64,000 nt of DNA, taken from assembly GCA_051814705.1 (NCBI GenBank), contig JBPWQW010000001.1, forward strand, positions 620,001 through 684,000. The letters run 5' to 3'. Shown in pieces: positions 52,271 to 61,045 of this stretch. The translations under genes and the position numbers were made by a program. This DNA is from Geojedonia sp051814705 (GTDB taxonomy: Bacteria; Bacteroidota; Bacteroidia; Flavobacteriales; Flavobacteriaceae). The notes below the pieces were generated by a model. The model saw only the letters and a list, made by a program, of their open reading frames with translations. It made no database searches and was not told the DNA's origin. Position 1 is the first letter of the stretch. Every line of letters begins with the position of its first letter.

Positions 52271-52278
52271 AAGGAAAA

Positions 52279-53139
52279 ATGGCAAACTTAAAAGAAATAC
52301 GCAACAGGATAGCATCGGTATCATCAACCATGCAGATTACCAGTGCCATGAAAATGGTGTCTGCTGCTAAATTAAAGAAGGCTCAAGACGCGATTACAGC
52401 GATGCGACCTTATGCCAATAAGTTAACAGAACTCTTACAAAGTTTAAGCGCAACTTTAGATGCTGATTCTGGTAGTAAATATTCAAATCAGAGAGAAGTA
52501 AAAAAAGTATTGATCGTTGCCATTACATCAAACAGAGGCTTGTGTGGGGCATTTAATTCCAATATCATTAAGGAGGTTTCTAAATTAAAGTCTCAAAAAT
52601 ATAAAGATCAAGAAGTTTCATATCTAACAATAGGCAAAAAAGCAAATGATGCTTTTAAAAAATCCAATCGTGTAATAGCCAATAAAAGTAGTGTTTATGA
52701 TGATTTGACTTTTGAGAATGTTGCAGAGATTGCTGAACTGATGATGGATAAATTTGTCACAGGCGAGTTTGATAAAATTGAAATCGTTTATAACAAGTTT
52801 AAAAATGCTGCAACTCAAGAAATCATGGCCGAACAATTTTTACCAATTGTTCCTATTGAAGGGGATGCCAATTTAAATTTGGATTATCTTTTTGAACCTT
52901 CAAAAGCCGAAATTGTGGAGCAATTGATTCCGAAGTCCTTAAAAACACAATTGTACAAAAGTATAAGGGATTCTTTTGCCAGCGAACACGGGGCACGAAT
53001 GACAGCCATGCACAAAGCAACGGATAATGCTACGGAGTTAAGAGACCAATTAAAATTGACCTATAATAAGGCACGTCAAGCATCCATTACCAACGAAATC
53101 CTTGAAATTGTTGGTGGTGCTGAAGCTTTAAATAATTAA
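52279..53139 (+). CDS. atpG: F0F1 ATP synthase subunit gamma
   Basis: 286 residues. N-terminal LKEIRNRIASVSSTMQITSA KMV pattern and C-terminal helix AMHKATDNATELRDQLKLTY with NKARQASITNEILEIVGGAE are the coiled-coil rotor shaft; TSNRGLCGAFNSNI is at about residues 80-93. It is the last gene of this atp cluster and is followed by a strong terminator. Confidence 0.97.
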   Translation: MANLKEIRNRIASVSSTMQITSAMKMVSAAKLKKAQDAITAMRPYANKLTELLQSLSATLDADSGSKYSNQREVKKVLIVAITSNRGLCGAFNSNIIKEVSKLKSQKYKDQEVSYLTIGKKANDAFKKSNRVIANKSSVYDDLTFENVAEIAELMMDKFVTGEFDKIEIVYNKFKNAATQEIMAEQFLPIVPIEGDANLNLDYLFEPSKAEIVEQLIPKSLKTQLYKSIRDSFASEHGARMTAMHKATDNATELRDQLKLTYNKARQASITNEILEIVGGAEALNN

Positions 53140-53197
53140 AAACTGTCAAGCTGAACTTCCTGCACGACACAGGCGGGTTTTCAACTCTTTATATATC

Positions 53198-53226
53198 AAA
53201 CCTCACTAATTAGTGAGGTTTTTTTA
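53198..53226 (+). terminator. Intrinsic terminator of the atp operon
   Basis: AAACCTCACTAA (53198-53209) and TTAGTGAGGTTT (53210-53221) form a perfect 12-bp palindrome running into seven T in all (53219-53225). It ends transcription after atpG, so atpD and atpC cannot be part of this transcript. Confidence 0.88.
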
Positions 53227-53276
53227 TGGCATGGCTGTTGATTTAGTACTTTTATAATTCTAAAAGACCACAACTC

Positions 53277-53792
53277 ATGATCCGCATGAAGACTATTTTA
53301 TTTTCAACAGTGATATTTTGTCTTATGGCAAGTTTTTCGCAATGCTCAAACGCACAAAAGTTGGAGCAGACAGCCCCTTTGGAGTTTGGCGAAGTGTATT
53401 ACCAAAAAAAGGCACAGGCTGTTAGAGATTTAGAATCTGTGTTCACGTTGTTTATACCCTTTAAAGGCGATACCAACAATATTGAATTGGACTCCGTTTA
53501 TTTCAAAGGTAAATCGGCAAAATTAATGTTGTCTCCACAAAACCAAAACCTGTATTTTGGACGTTTTATAACGCCGCCCAAATATGTTGAAGACCTCATT
53601 TTAAGTAGTGATATAAAAGAAGAACACCAAAATCAACTTCCTAAAATTGAATCTAAAACCCCATTTGAACTTAAGCATAATGAATGCATCATAAGGTATA
53701 TGCAACATGGTGAAGTCAAATATTATAAAATTTTAAACATTAAGGAAAAACGTTTACGCGAAGTCCCAATGTCACCAAGAAATAAGCCTTGA
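53277..53792 (+). CDS. Exported protein of unknown function
   Basis: 171 residues with a signal peptide (hydrophobic core about residues 5-20) and a cleavage or lipidation region SFSQCSNAQK; the Cys is not in a good lipobox, so SPase I cleavage after NAQ is as likely. A second start, ATG at 53286 (MKTILFSTV), would give a more usual signal peptide. The mature part is about 145 residues with no motif I recognise. It is flanked by the atp terminator and a flippase gene. Confidence 0.75.
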   Translation: MIRMKTILFSTVIFCLMASFSQCSNAQKLEQTAPLEFGEVYYQKKAQAVRDLESVFTLFIPFKGDTNNIELDSVYFKGKSAKLMLSPQNQNLYFGRFITPPKYVEDLILSSDIKEEHQNQLPKIESKTPFELKHNECIIRYMQHGEVKYYKILNIKEKRLREVPMSPRNKP

Positions 53793-53850
53793 CTTATCTT
53801 TGGATTGCGTTTTCTAAAAACGTATTTTTAGCTTCATAAAATCACAAAAC

Positions 53851-55314
53851 TTGAGTGGATTTAAAACACTATTTAAACAAACATTTATTTATGGCTTAGC
53901 AACTGTGCTACCTAGAATGTTGAGTTTTTTATTGGTACCCTTATATACCGACCCAGAAGTGTTGTCTTCACCAGCTGAGTACGGTCAAGTATCCGTAATC
54001 TTTTCCTACTTTGTACTGTTTAATGTGATATTGGCTTATGGAATGGAAACGGCGTTCTTCAGATTTTTCAACAAAGAAGAAGATAAAAACAAAGTCATAA
54101 GCACCTCCGCTATTTCATTAATTGTGTCGTCGTTAGGGTTTTTTGTGATAGCTCTTTTTTTTCAAAACCAAATTGCATCGGCTATCAATATTGATGTTAA
54201 ATATATCAATCTGGTCCTTTGGATTTTACTATTGGATGCCTTGGTTATTATTCCTTTTACTTGGTTGAGAGCCACGCAAAGACCCATGCGTTATGCCATT
54301 ATTAAAATTTTGAACGTAGCGATTAACTTAGGGCTAAATTTATTTTTCCTATTAGCCTTAAAAGATTTAGCATCCAATAGTCAAATTTTTGAGAGTATCT
54401 ATAAACCAAATTTCGAAATCAGTTACATTTTTATTGCGAATCTTATTGCAAGCGCCGTGACCCTTATTTTGATGCTTCCGTTTTATACAAAAATCAAATA
54501 TGTTTTTAGTTCCACATTGTGGAAAACCATGTTGCGGTATGCCTTTCCAGTTTTAATTGCAGGTATTGCCTTTTCAATAAACGAAACTTTTGATAGGATT
54601 CTGTTAAAAGAACTACTTCCTCCAGATATTGCAGATACCCAAATCGGCATGTATTCGGCATGTTATAAAATAGCTTTGTTTATGACCCTTTTTGCTACGG
54701 CTTATAGACTGGGCATAGAACCCTTCTTTTTCAGTCATGCAAAAACTGAAAATCCTCAAAAAAATTATGCAAAAATATTAGAATTTTACGTCGCTTTTGG
54801 ATCTGTAATTTTATTGACTGTGGTGGTATTTGCAGATGTTTTGAAACCTTATATTGTAAGAAGTGAAGCTTATTGGGAGGCCATGTGGGTAGTGCCAATT
54901 ATATTGATTGCCAATTTTTGTCTGGGCATTTATCACAACCTTTCGGTGTGGTATAAAATAACGGACAAGACAAAAATAGGAGCCTATATTTCAATAGTTG
55001 GAGCCATAGTAACCTTAGCATTAAATGTTCTGTTTATTAAAGAATACAGTTATAAAGCTTCGGCTATAGCCACATTGGCGGCTTATGGAGTTATGATGAT
55101 GTTGTCTTATTTTTATGGGAAGAAGTATTATCCAATTCCTTATAATCTAAAAAAGATAGGACTGTATCTAACGGTTTCAATTGGCTTATCTTTAATTTCA
55201 TTTTATGAATTTAGAGAAAACTATATAGTAGGAATACCCATGTTACTCATATTTTTGACAATCATGTTTTTTTCTGAAAAGAACAAACTTAAATTAATAT
55301 TAAAGAATAAGTAG
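53851..55314 (+). CDS. Polysaccharide flippase family protein (MOP superfamily)
   Basis: 487 residues with a TTG start (SGFKTLFKQTFIYGLATVLP follows); the first ATG is inside the first membrane helix. About 14 membrane segments with FKQTFIYGLATVLPRMLSFL and IGMYSACYKIALFMTLFATA, typical of Bacteroidetes oligosaccharide flippases. It is outside the main polysaccharide locus and differs from the Wzx-like protein at 16264; it may serve another lipid-linked glycan. The next gene follows after 32 bp. Confidence 0.87.
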   Translation: MSGFKTLFKQTFIYGLATVLPRMLSFLLVPLYTDPEVLSSPAEYGQVSVIFSYFVLFNVILAYGMETAFFRFFNKEEDKNKVISTSAISLIVSSLGFFVIALFFQNQIASAINIDVKYINLVLWILLLDALVIIPFTWLRATQRPMRYAIIKILNVAINLGLNLFFLLALKDLASNSQIFESIYKPNFEISYIFIANLIASAVTLILMLPFYTKIKYVFSSTLWKTMLRYAFPVLIAGIAFSINETFDRILLKELLPPDIADTQIGMYSACYKIALFMTLFATAYRLGIEPFFFSHAKTENPQKNYAKILEFYVAFGSVILLTVVVFADVLKPYIVRSEAYWEAMWVVPIILIANFCLGIYHNLSVWYKITDKTKIGAYISIVGAIVTLALNVLFIKEYSYKASAIATLAAYGVMMMLSYFYGKKYYPIPYNLKKIGLYLTVSIGLSLISFYEFRENYIVGIPMLLIFLTIMFFSEKNKLKLILKNK

Positions 55315-55346
55315 AAATTTGCTTGACGCTTAATAAAAAAAGAAAA

Positions 55347-55781
55347 ATGACCATAAAAATTATTAATAAATCTAATCACGCACTTCCAAATTATGAAACC
55401 ATAGCTTCGGCAGGCATGGACCTAAGAGCCAATTTATCGGAGCCAAGGATTTTAAAACCTTTGGAGCGAAGTATTGTAGGCACAGGGCTTTTTATAGAAT
55501 TGCCAATAGGATATGAGGCTCAAGTAAGACCTCGAAGTGGTTTGGCTGCAAAAAAAGGAATTACCGTTTTAAATACCCCGGGAACTATAGACGCAGATTA
55601 TAGAGGCGAAATAGGGGTTATTCTGGTCAACCTCTCCAATGAGGATTTTATAATAGAAAATGGTGAACGGATTGCACAATTAATCGTTTCTAAGCATGAA
55701 CGAGCTGAATGGGTTGAAGTCAAAGAGCTATCAGAAACGTCTCGAGGCGAAGGCGGATTTGGGAGTACGGGTGTGAAATAA
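55347..55781 (+). CDS. dut: dUTP diphosphatase
   Basis: 144 residues from the ATG at 55347; the TTG at 55323 would add eight residues not typical of the family. All five dUTPase motifs are present: AGMDLRA, PRSGLA, GTIDADYRGEI, GERIAQLI and RGEGGFGSTG. It hydrolyses dUTP to dUMP and PPi. A hairpin ATTCCT/AGGAAT follows the stop directly (55782-55801). Confidence 0.96.
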   Translation: MTIKIINKSNHALPNYETIASAGMDLRANLSEPRILKPLERSIVGTGLFIELPIGYEAQVRPRSGLAAKKGITVLNTPGTIDADYRGEIGVILVNLSNEDFIIENGERIAQLIVSKHERAEWVEVKELSETSRGEGGFGSTGVK

Positions 55782-55801
55782 ATTCCTACCTAAGCAGGAA
55801 T
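55782..55801. repeat. ATTCCT...AGGAAT palindrome after dut
   Basis: ATTCCTACCTAAGCAGGAAT, a 6-bp stem with further partial pairing. A closely similar palindrome is at 56993-57012, and a shorter relative at 55949-55966; together they bracket the nucleotidyltransferase gene. Confidence 0.75.
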
Positions 55802-55945
55802 CTCATTTTAAAAAAGCATGAAACTCAGGTTGTCCAAATTATGGTTAATAGACCTGATTTGAGTTTGAATAGTTATAATTTTAAAGAATAAGTACTAACA
55901 TCCCTGCCTAAAAAATAGGTATAGGAATTAAGTTTAACATAAAAA

Positions 55946-55966
55946 AGATACCTGCTTTCGCAGGTA
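55946..55966. repeat. TACCTGC-TTTC-GCAGGTA palindrome before the nucleotidyltransferase start
   Basis: TACCTGC (55949-55955) and GCAGGTA (55960-55966) pair perfectly around TTTC, ending 5 bp before the ATG at 55972, where a ribosome-binding site would be. It shares the AGATACC-CTTTCG core with the repeat before atpH. Confidence 0.8.
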
Positions 55967-55971
55967 ATGAT

Positions 55972-56991
55972 ATGAAGATAATTGTACCCATGGCCGGTCG
56001 CGGTTCGCGCCTACGCCCACATACTTTAACCATTCCAAAACCATTAATACCAGTAGCAGGGCAGCCTATTGTGCATCGTTTAGTAAAGGACATAGCAAAA
56101 GTCATTAAACAGCCTATTGAAGAAATTGCATTTGTTTTGGGAGATCCCGCTTTTTTTGGAGATGACGTGGTGGAGAGTTTAACAGAATTGGCCAAAAGTT
56201 TAGGAGCAAAGGCTTCCATTTACCGTCAAGACCAACCATTAGGCACCGGTCACGCTATTATGTCTGCAAAAGCATCACTTTCTGGGCCTGCCGTTATTGC
56301 CTATGCAGACACCTTAATTAGAGCAGAATTTGATTTGGATCCAGATGCCGACGCCGTGATTTGGACTAAAGCAGTGGACAATCCAGAAGCCTATGGCGTC
56401 GTCAAATTAAACGCAAATAACGACATTATAGAATTGGTTGAAAAACCAAAAGACTTGGTTTCCAATCAGGCCGTTATAGGGATTTATTATTTTAAGGATG
56501 TTTCCCTTTTAAGGCAAAAATTACAAGAAGTTTTAGATGAAAACGTTACTAATGGAGGAGAGTATCAAATAAACGATGGTATTAAACGCATGATGGCAGA
56601 CGGGAACATATTTAAAACGGGAGCGGTAAAGGAATGGATGGATTGTGGCAATAAGGCTATCACGGTTAAAACGAACTCAAAAATGCTAGGGTTTTTATTT
56701 AATGAAGGGATAGAACAAATGATAGCATCAACGGTAACCCTAGACCATTCAAAAATTATTGAACCTTGTTTTATTGGTGAAGATGTAATACTAAAAAACT
56801 CAACCGTTGGGCCTAATGTGTCTATTGGGAACCATTGTATCATTGAAAATTCAACCGTTAAAAATAGTTTAATACAGAGTTATACAACACTAAAAAACAC
56901 TAATTTAGATGAAGCCATGATTGGAAATCATGTTGAATATAACGGGGAGTTTACTAAAATCAGCATTGGTGATTATTCAGTATTAGAATAA
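55972..56991 (+). CDS. Sugar-phosphate nucleotidyltransferase with hexapeptide-repeat domain
   Basis: 339 residues. The N-terminal nucleotidyltransferase domain has VPMAGRGSRLRPHTLTIPKP (about residues 4-23, G-x-G-x-R and Lys), LVEKPKDLVSNQAVIGIYYF and the metal-site region EWMDCGNKAI. The C-terminal part (about 255-320) has hexapeptide repeats of a left-handed beta-helix. It activates a sugar-1-phosphate, probably glucose-1-phosphate, with UTP or dTTP; the nucleotide is not decided by sequence here. It is distinct from RfbA (no C-terminal helix domain in that protein). Confidence 0.85.
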   Translation: MKIIVPMAGRGSRLRPHTLTIPKPLIPVAGQPIVHRLVKDIAKVIKQPIEEIAFVLGDPAFFGDDVVESLTELAKSLGAKASIYRQDQPLGTGHAIMSAKASLSGPAVIAYADTLIRAEFDLDPDADAVIWTKAVDNPEAYGVVKLNANNDIIELVEKPKDLVSNQAVIGIYYFKDVSLLRQKLQEVLDENVTNGGEYQINDGIKRMMADGNIFKTGAVKEWMDCGNKAITVKTNSKMLGFLFNEGIEQMIASTVTLDHSKIIEPCFIGEDVILKNSTVGPNVSIGNHCIIENSTVKNSLIQSYTTLKNTNLDEAMIGNHVEYNGEFTKISIGDYSVLE

Positions 56992-56992
56992 T

Positions 56993-57012
56993 ATTCCTGT
57001 GGTAGCAGGAAT
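56993..57012. repeat. ATTCCTG...CAGGAAT palindrome after the nucleotidyltransferase
   Basis: ATTCCTG (56993-56999) and CAGGAAT (57006-57012) form a 7-bp stem around 6 bases, starting one base after the stop codon, as after dut. It may act as a 3' mRNA hairpin for both genes. Confidence 0.78.
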
Positions 57013-57108
57013 CTTTCAGTACTATTAAGCGAATTTATGAAAACTAAGAAGGGAATGGCTAATAGATTACTATATCTAAGAAAAACACTTGTGTATTCGA
57101 GGTAAAAA

Positions 57109-58479
57109 ATGAAGAAAAGAACCTACATACTTATAGTTATCTTCGGGATCCTTTTATTCCCGCAATTAAGCCATGCCCAAATAGATTTTAACAAAATCCC
57201 CGATGACGATCTTGGCAATGTGGAGGATGAATATCAAGAATTGTTTTTTGAGGCTTTGAAACAAAAAGGAATAGAAAATTATCAACGTGCTGCTGATGCC
57301 CTTTTAAAATGTATAAACCTAAAAAGCTCTGATCCTGTTCTCTATTATGAATTGGGTAAAAATTATAATAAACTCAAAAATTTTGGTGCCGCTGAAGACG
57401 CCTTGAAAAAAGCCATCTCTAAAGAACCGGATAACGAATGGTTTCTGGATGAACTGTATGATGTTTATATGCAACAAGATGACATCAATAAAGCCATTAA
57501 AACCATTAAACAATTGGTTAAATATCATCCAGAGGATTATAAACAGGATTTAGCAGCTTTGTATATAAAAGCCAAAGACTACAAGAACGCATTGGAAATG
57601 CTGGACGAATTGGATAAAGAATTTGGTTTTAATAAAGACAGGGACTTTTTGCGCAATCAAATTTATGACATTACCGGAAAGGATAAGGAGCGTATAGAAA
57701 ACCTTGAGGCACGCCTAAAAAATGAGCCAGATAATGAAATGAATTATCTCAACTTAATTTACAGATATAGTGAAACCAACCAAAAAGAAAAAGCGTTTAA
57801 AACAGCCCAACAACTCCTAGCGTTTAATCCTAATTCCCAATTGGTCCATTTGGCATTGTACAAGTTTTATTTGGATGATAATGAAACCGAAAATGCGATA
57901 CATTCCATGAAAATTGTATTGACAAGTTCAGATATTAATCCAGATGCTAAAACAAAGGTGCTTAATGATTTTGTAAACTTTGTATCATTACATCCAGAAT
58001 ACGAAGCCGATTTACTGGAAGTTACTGCAAAGGTGAGTAATGATAAAAGCGCCAAGACCCTTTTGGAATTGGCACAATATTATTTGAAGATTGGAGATAA
58101 AACCAAGGCATTATCCTATTTTGAAGAAGTTTTAAAAGAAGATCCTAATAACTACTCAGTAATAAAGGATGTACTTTTGCTTCAATTGGATTTAAATTTT
58201 GAAGAACAGGCCGCTAAACAAAGTGAGCAAACAATAGAATTATTTCCAGCCCAACCCATCTTTTATCTCATCAATGGCGTAGCCAACATTAAATTAAAGC
58301 AGCCTAAAAAAGCCATTAAAAGTTTAGAAGCAGGATTGGACTATATTATGGATGATCTTAAAATGGAAATTGATTTTTATAAGCAATTAAGTTTGGCCTA
58401 TCAGCTAGATAATAATATAACCAAAGCACAAGCGTTTACTAAAAAGGCCGAGGCACTAACAAAAGGACAACACCCATAA
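57109..58479 (+). CDS. Secreted tetratricopeptide-repeat protein
   Basis: 456 residues with a signal peptide ending near residue 24 (FPQLSHAQ). About ten TPR-like helical pairs fill the rest, e.g. DPVLYYELGKNYNKLKNFGA (about residues 75-94), AEDALKKAISKEPDNEWFL, and AKTLLELAQYYLKIGDKTKA (about 313-332). It is a periplasmic scaffold of unknown partner. It shares a one-base overlap with the DUF4292 gene, and the three-gene group with EnvC suggests an envelope role. Confidence 0.85.
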   Translation: MKKRTYILIVIFGILLFPQLSHAQIDFNKIPDDDLGNVEDEYQELFFEALKQKGIENYQRAADALLKCINLKSSDPVLYYELGKNYNKLKNFGAAEDALKKAISKEPDNEWFLDELYDVYMQQDDINKAIKTIKQLVKYHPEDYKQDLAALYIKAKDYKNALEMLDELDKEFGFNKDRDFLRNQIYDITGKDKERIENLEARLKNEPDNEMNYLNLIYRYSETNQKEKAFKTAQQLLAFNPNSQLVHLALYKFYLDDNETENAIHSMKIVLTSSDINPDAKTKVLNDFVNFVSLHPEYEADLLEVTAKVSNDKSAKTLLELAQYYLKIGDKTKALSYFEEVLKEDPNNYSVIKDVLLLQLDLNFEEQAAKQSEQTIELFPAQPIFYLINGVANIKLKQPKKAIKSLEAGLDYIMDDLKMEIDFYKQLSLAYQLDNNITKAQAFTKKAEALTKGQHP

Positions 58480-59261
58480 TGAAGTTGATTAGAGTATTTA
58501 TTTTAATAGTGTTTGCAGGACTTACGTTTGGTTGCAAATCTTCAAAAAGCATAACCTCAATAGGGAAGCTCAATGCAAGCATGACCACAAAGGAATTGAT
58601 TAAGGAAAACCAAAACCAAAATGCTCGTTTTAAAACACTCCAGGCCAAAATAAAAATAGAGTACACTCAAGATCAACAAAGTCAGGGCTATACCGTAAAC
58701 CTAAGAATGGAAAAGGATAAGATCATTTGGATTAATTCCGTTTTGGGATTAGCCAGAGTGATGATTACCCCCGATCGGGTAAGTTTTTACGACAAAATCA
58801 ACAATCAATATTTTGATGGGGATTATAGGTTGTTAAGTGACTTGTTGGGGATTGAACTGGATTTTAAAAAAGTGGAAAGCTTATTGCTTGGTGAAGCCAT
58901 TTTCAACTTGAAAGAAGGCAAATACGCGCTTTCAACCCAAGCGAACTCTTATGTGCTTCAACCCAAAAACCAGCAACCCGCATTGGAGATTTTCTTTTTG
59001 CTTAACCCAGCACATTTTAAAATGGATTCACAGCAATTGTATCAGCCATTAAAGCGAAGAATATTGGAAATTGATTACAAATCATATCAAAAGGTTAGCA
59101 AGCAAACGCTTCCTGAAACCTTAAAAATTATAGCAGTTGAAGACACCGAAGAAGTGACCATCGAAATGGAATACCGATCGGTTTCGTTAAATGAAGACCT
59201 TCGTTTCCCGTTTAGGATTCCTACGGGATTTAAAGAAATTACTATTGACAATGCGGAATAA
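58479..59261 (+). CDS. DUF4292 family lipoprotein
   Basis: 260 residues; signal peptide with lipobox LTFGC (Cys at residue 20). The mature part is beta-rich with FKTLQAKIKIEYTQDQQSQG and VSFYDKINNQYF, features of DUF4292, a Bacteroidetes outer-membrane lipoprotein family with a LolB/LolA-like character. By this similarity it may take part in lipoprotein traffic, but this is inference. It overlaps its neighbours by 1 and 11 bp. Confidence 0.82.
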   Translation: MKLIRVFILIVFAGLTFGCKSSKSITSIGKLNASMTTKELIKENQNQNARFKTLQAKIKIEYTQDQQSQGYTVNLRMEKDKIIWINSVLGLARVMITPDRVSFYDKINNQYFDGDYRLLSDLLGIELDFKKVESLLLGEAIFNLKEGKYALSTQANSYVLQPKNQQPALEIFFLLNPAHFKMDSQQLYQPLKRRILEIDYKSYQKVSKQTLPETLKIIAVEDTEEVTIEMEYRSVSLNEDLRFPFRIPTGFKEITIDNAE

Positions 59262-60474
59262 ATTTACTTACATCTTTGTTTTTATGGGATTGCTGTTATG
59301 CAGTATTTCGGCGACTTCCCAAAGCCAAAAGCAAATAGAGCTCGAATCGAAACGGCAACAATTACAAAAGGAGATTGAACAGATAAATACCTTGTTGTTT
59401 ACCAATAAAAAAAAGGAAAAATCGGTGATTTCTCAAGTTGAGGATTTGAACTATAAGGTGAGCGTCCGAAAAAACTTAATTAAGGTGACTAATGATCAAG
59501 CCAATCTTTTAACCCGCGAAATCAATGCGAACCAAAAAGAGATTTCCAGTTTAAGGGATCAACTCAAAGTGTTGAAGGAGGATTATGGGGCGATGATTGT
59601 TAGATCTTATAAAAGCAGATCCGATCAAAGTAAGGTCATGTTTTTATTGTCTTCAGATAATTTTAAACAAGCCTATAAGCGTTTACAATACATTAAACAA
59701 TACGCCGATTATCAAAAAGAACAGGGCGAAAAAATTAAAGATAAGACTCAAAAATTACAAGACCTCAACACCGCTTTGTTACAGCAAAAAAAGGACAAGG
59801 AAAAACTTATTGAAGAAAACAGAGTTGCAAAAAACCGATTGGAAGAAGAACTCAAACAGCAAAATGTATTGATGACTTCCATACGCAAAGATTTGAGTTC
59901 CTATAATTCTCAAATCAAAAAGAAACAGCAAGAAGCCGATAAAATAGATCGAGAAATTGACCGATTAATAAGGGAAGCTATAGCGGAATCTAACAAAAAA
60001 GCAGGCAATGCATCCTCGTCAAGAGATTATGCCTTAACCGCTGAAGCTAAAGCATTAGCCGCAAACTTTGAATCTAACAAAGGAAAACTACCTTGGCCGG
60101 TTGAAAAAGGAATCGTTAAGTTAGGTTATGGCAAGCAACCTTCGCCTATAGACAATACGGTAACCATTAACAGTAATGGGGTTAGAATTGCAACAGAAGA
60201 AGGTGCCAAAGTTAGAGCTGTTTTTGATGGAGAAGTCTCTGCCATCGTCGCTATTAGAAATGCCAATCCAGCAGTCATAATAAGACATGGTAATTATTTT
60301 ACCATTTATAAAAATCTGTCCAAAATATTTGTAAAACAAGGAGACAAAGTCAGTACGAAACAAATAATAGGGGAAGTGTTTACCAATAAAAGTAATGGCG
60401 AAACTATTTTAGGTTTTGGCGTCAACAAAAATTCAAACACTGAAAATCCTGCGAACTGGATTTACAGAATGTGA
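59251..60474 (+). CDS. EnvC-like murein hydrolase activator (degenerate LytM domain)
   Basis: 407 residues from the ATG at 59251; the upstream ATG at 59191 lies in the DUF4292 gene and would spoil the signal peptide (FVFMGLLLCSISATSQ). A long coiled coil (about residues 25-250, Lys/Glu/Gln rich) precedes a C-terminal LytM fold (about 280-405). The zinc ligands are lost: the HxxxD segment is NTVTINSNG and the HLHFE segment is LGFGVN. That is the hallmark of EnvC, which activates amidases rather than cutting murein itself. Confidence 0.9.
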   Translation: MRNKFTYIFVFMGLLLCSISATSQSQKQIELESKRQQLQKEIEQINTLLFTNKKKEKSVISQVEDLNYKVSVRKNLIKVTNDQANLLTREINANQKEISSLRDQLKVLKEDYGAMIVRSYKSRSDQSKVMFLLSSDNFKQAYKRLQYIKQYADYQKEQGEKIKDKTQKLQDLNTALLQQKKDKEKLIEENRVAKNRLEEELKQQNVLMTSIRKDLSSYNSQIKKKQQEADKIDREIDRLIREAIAESNKKAGNASSSRDYALTAEAKALAANFESNKGKLPWPVEKGIVKLGYGKQPSPIDNTVTINSNGVRIATEEGAKVRAVFDGEVSAIVAIRNANPAVIIRHGNYFTIYKNLSKIFVKQGDKVSTKQIIGEVFTNKSNGETILGFGVNKNSNTENPANWIYRM

Positions 60475-60984
60475 TTATTTAAACAAGGCCTTTAACTCGG
60501 TAGCTTCGTTTGCATTCATTTTACCTGCTAAAACTAAACTCAATTGTTTACGTCGTAAGGCTGCATTAAAACGTTCGATTTCCAAAGGGGTTTCAGGTTT
60601 TAATTCTGGCACTTTTACAGGATTTCCGAAATCATCAACAGCAACAAAGGTATAAATGGCTTCATTGGCTTTTTCTTTTTCACCAGACTCTCGGTCTTCA
60701 ATCCAAACATCTAAAAACACTTCCATTGAGGTTTTAAAGGCGCGGGACACTTTAGCCTCAACGGTTACCACGCTTCCCAAAGGAATAGATCGATTAAAAG
60801 CGACATGATTAACGGATGCTGTAACGGTAATTCGGCGCGAATGGCGTCTCGCAGCAATACTGGCAGCTCGATCCATTCTTGCTAAAAGTTCGCCACCAAA
60901 TAAGTTGTTCAACGGATTGGTTTCACTAGGCAAAACCATATCGGTTAATACCGTTTTAGATTGAAAAGGGGTTCTTGCTTCCAT
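60475..60984 (-). CDS. Acyl-CoA thioesterase, hotdog fold (YciA-like)
   Basis: 169 residues. MVLPSETNPLNNLFGGELLA and MDRAASIAARRHSRR at residues 15-50 are the hotdog-domain active-site region (N, then the helix with D) of YciA/BACH-type thioesterases, followed by the GSVVTVEAKV strand. It hydrolyses acyl-CoA to free acid and CoA; chain length not known. It is convergent with envC (adjacent stop codons). Confidence 0.9.
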   Translation of the reverse strand: MEARTPFQSKTVLTDMVLPSETNPLNNLFGGELLARMDRAASIAARRHSRRITVTASVNHVAFNRSIPLGSVVTVEAKVSRAFKTSMEVFLDVWIEDRESGEKEKANEAIYTFVAVDDFGNPVKVPELKPETPLEIERFNAALRRKQLSLVLAGKMNANEATELKALFK

Positions 60985-61002
60985 TATAGTTTAAATGAGA
61001 CA

Positions 61003-61010
61003 CAAAGGTA
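61003..61010 (-). promoter_or_regulatory. Candidate -7 box for the acyl-CoA thioesterase gene
   Basis: TACCTTTG on the minus strand matches TAnnTTTG, 18 bp before the start at 60984. No clear -33 element. Confidence 0.45.
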
Positions 61011-61045
61011 AGATGCTTTTCTATTAAAAGCTAAAGAAGGAAAAA

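Noticed and set aside
53795..53802. TATCTTTG as promoter of the second flippase gene
   Set aside because: The box matches but no -33 element is present and a weak hairpin follows at once; kept out of the feature list.
55323..55346. TTG start for dut
   Set aside because: It adds eight residues not seen in dUTPases; ATG at 55347 gives the standard length of 144.
59191..59250. Upstream ATG as start of the EnvC-like protein
   Set aside because: It would place 20 residues from the DUF4292 coding region before a good signal peptide that starts at 59251.
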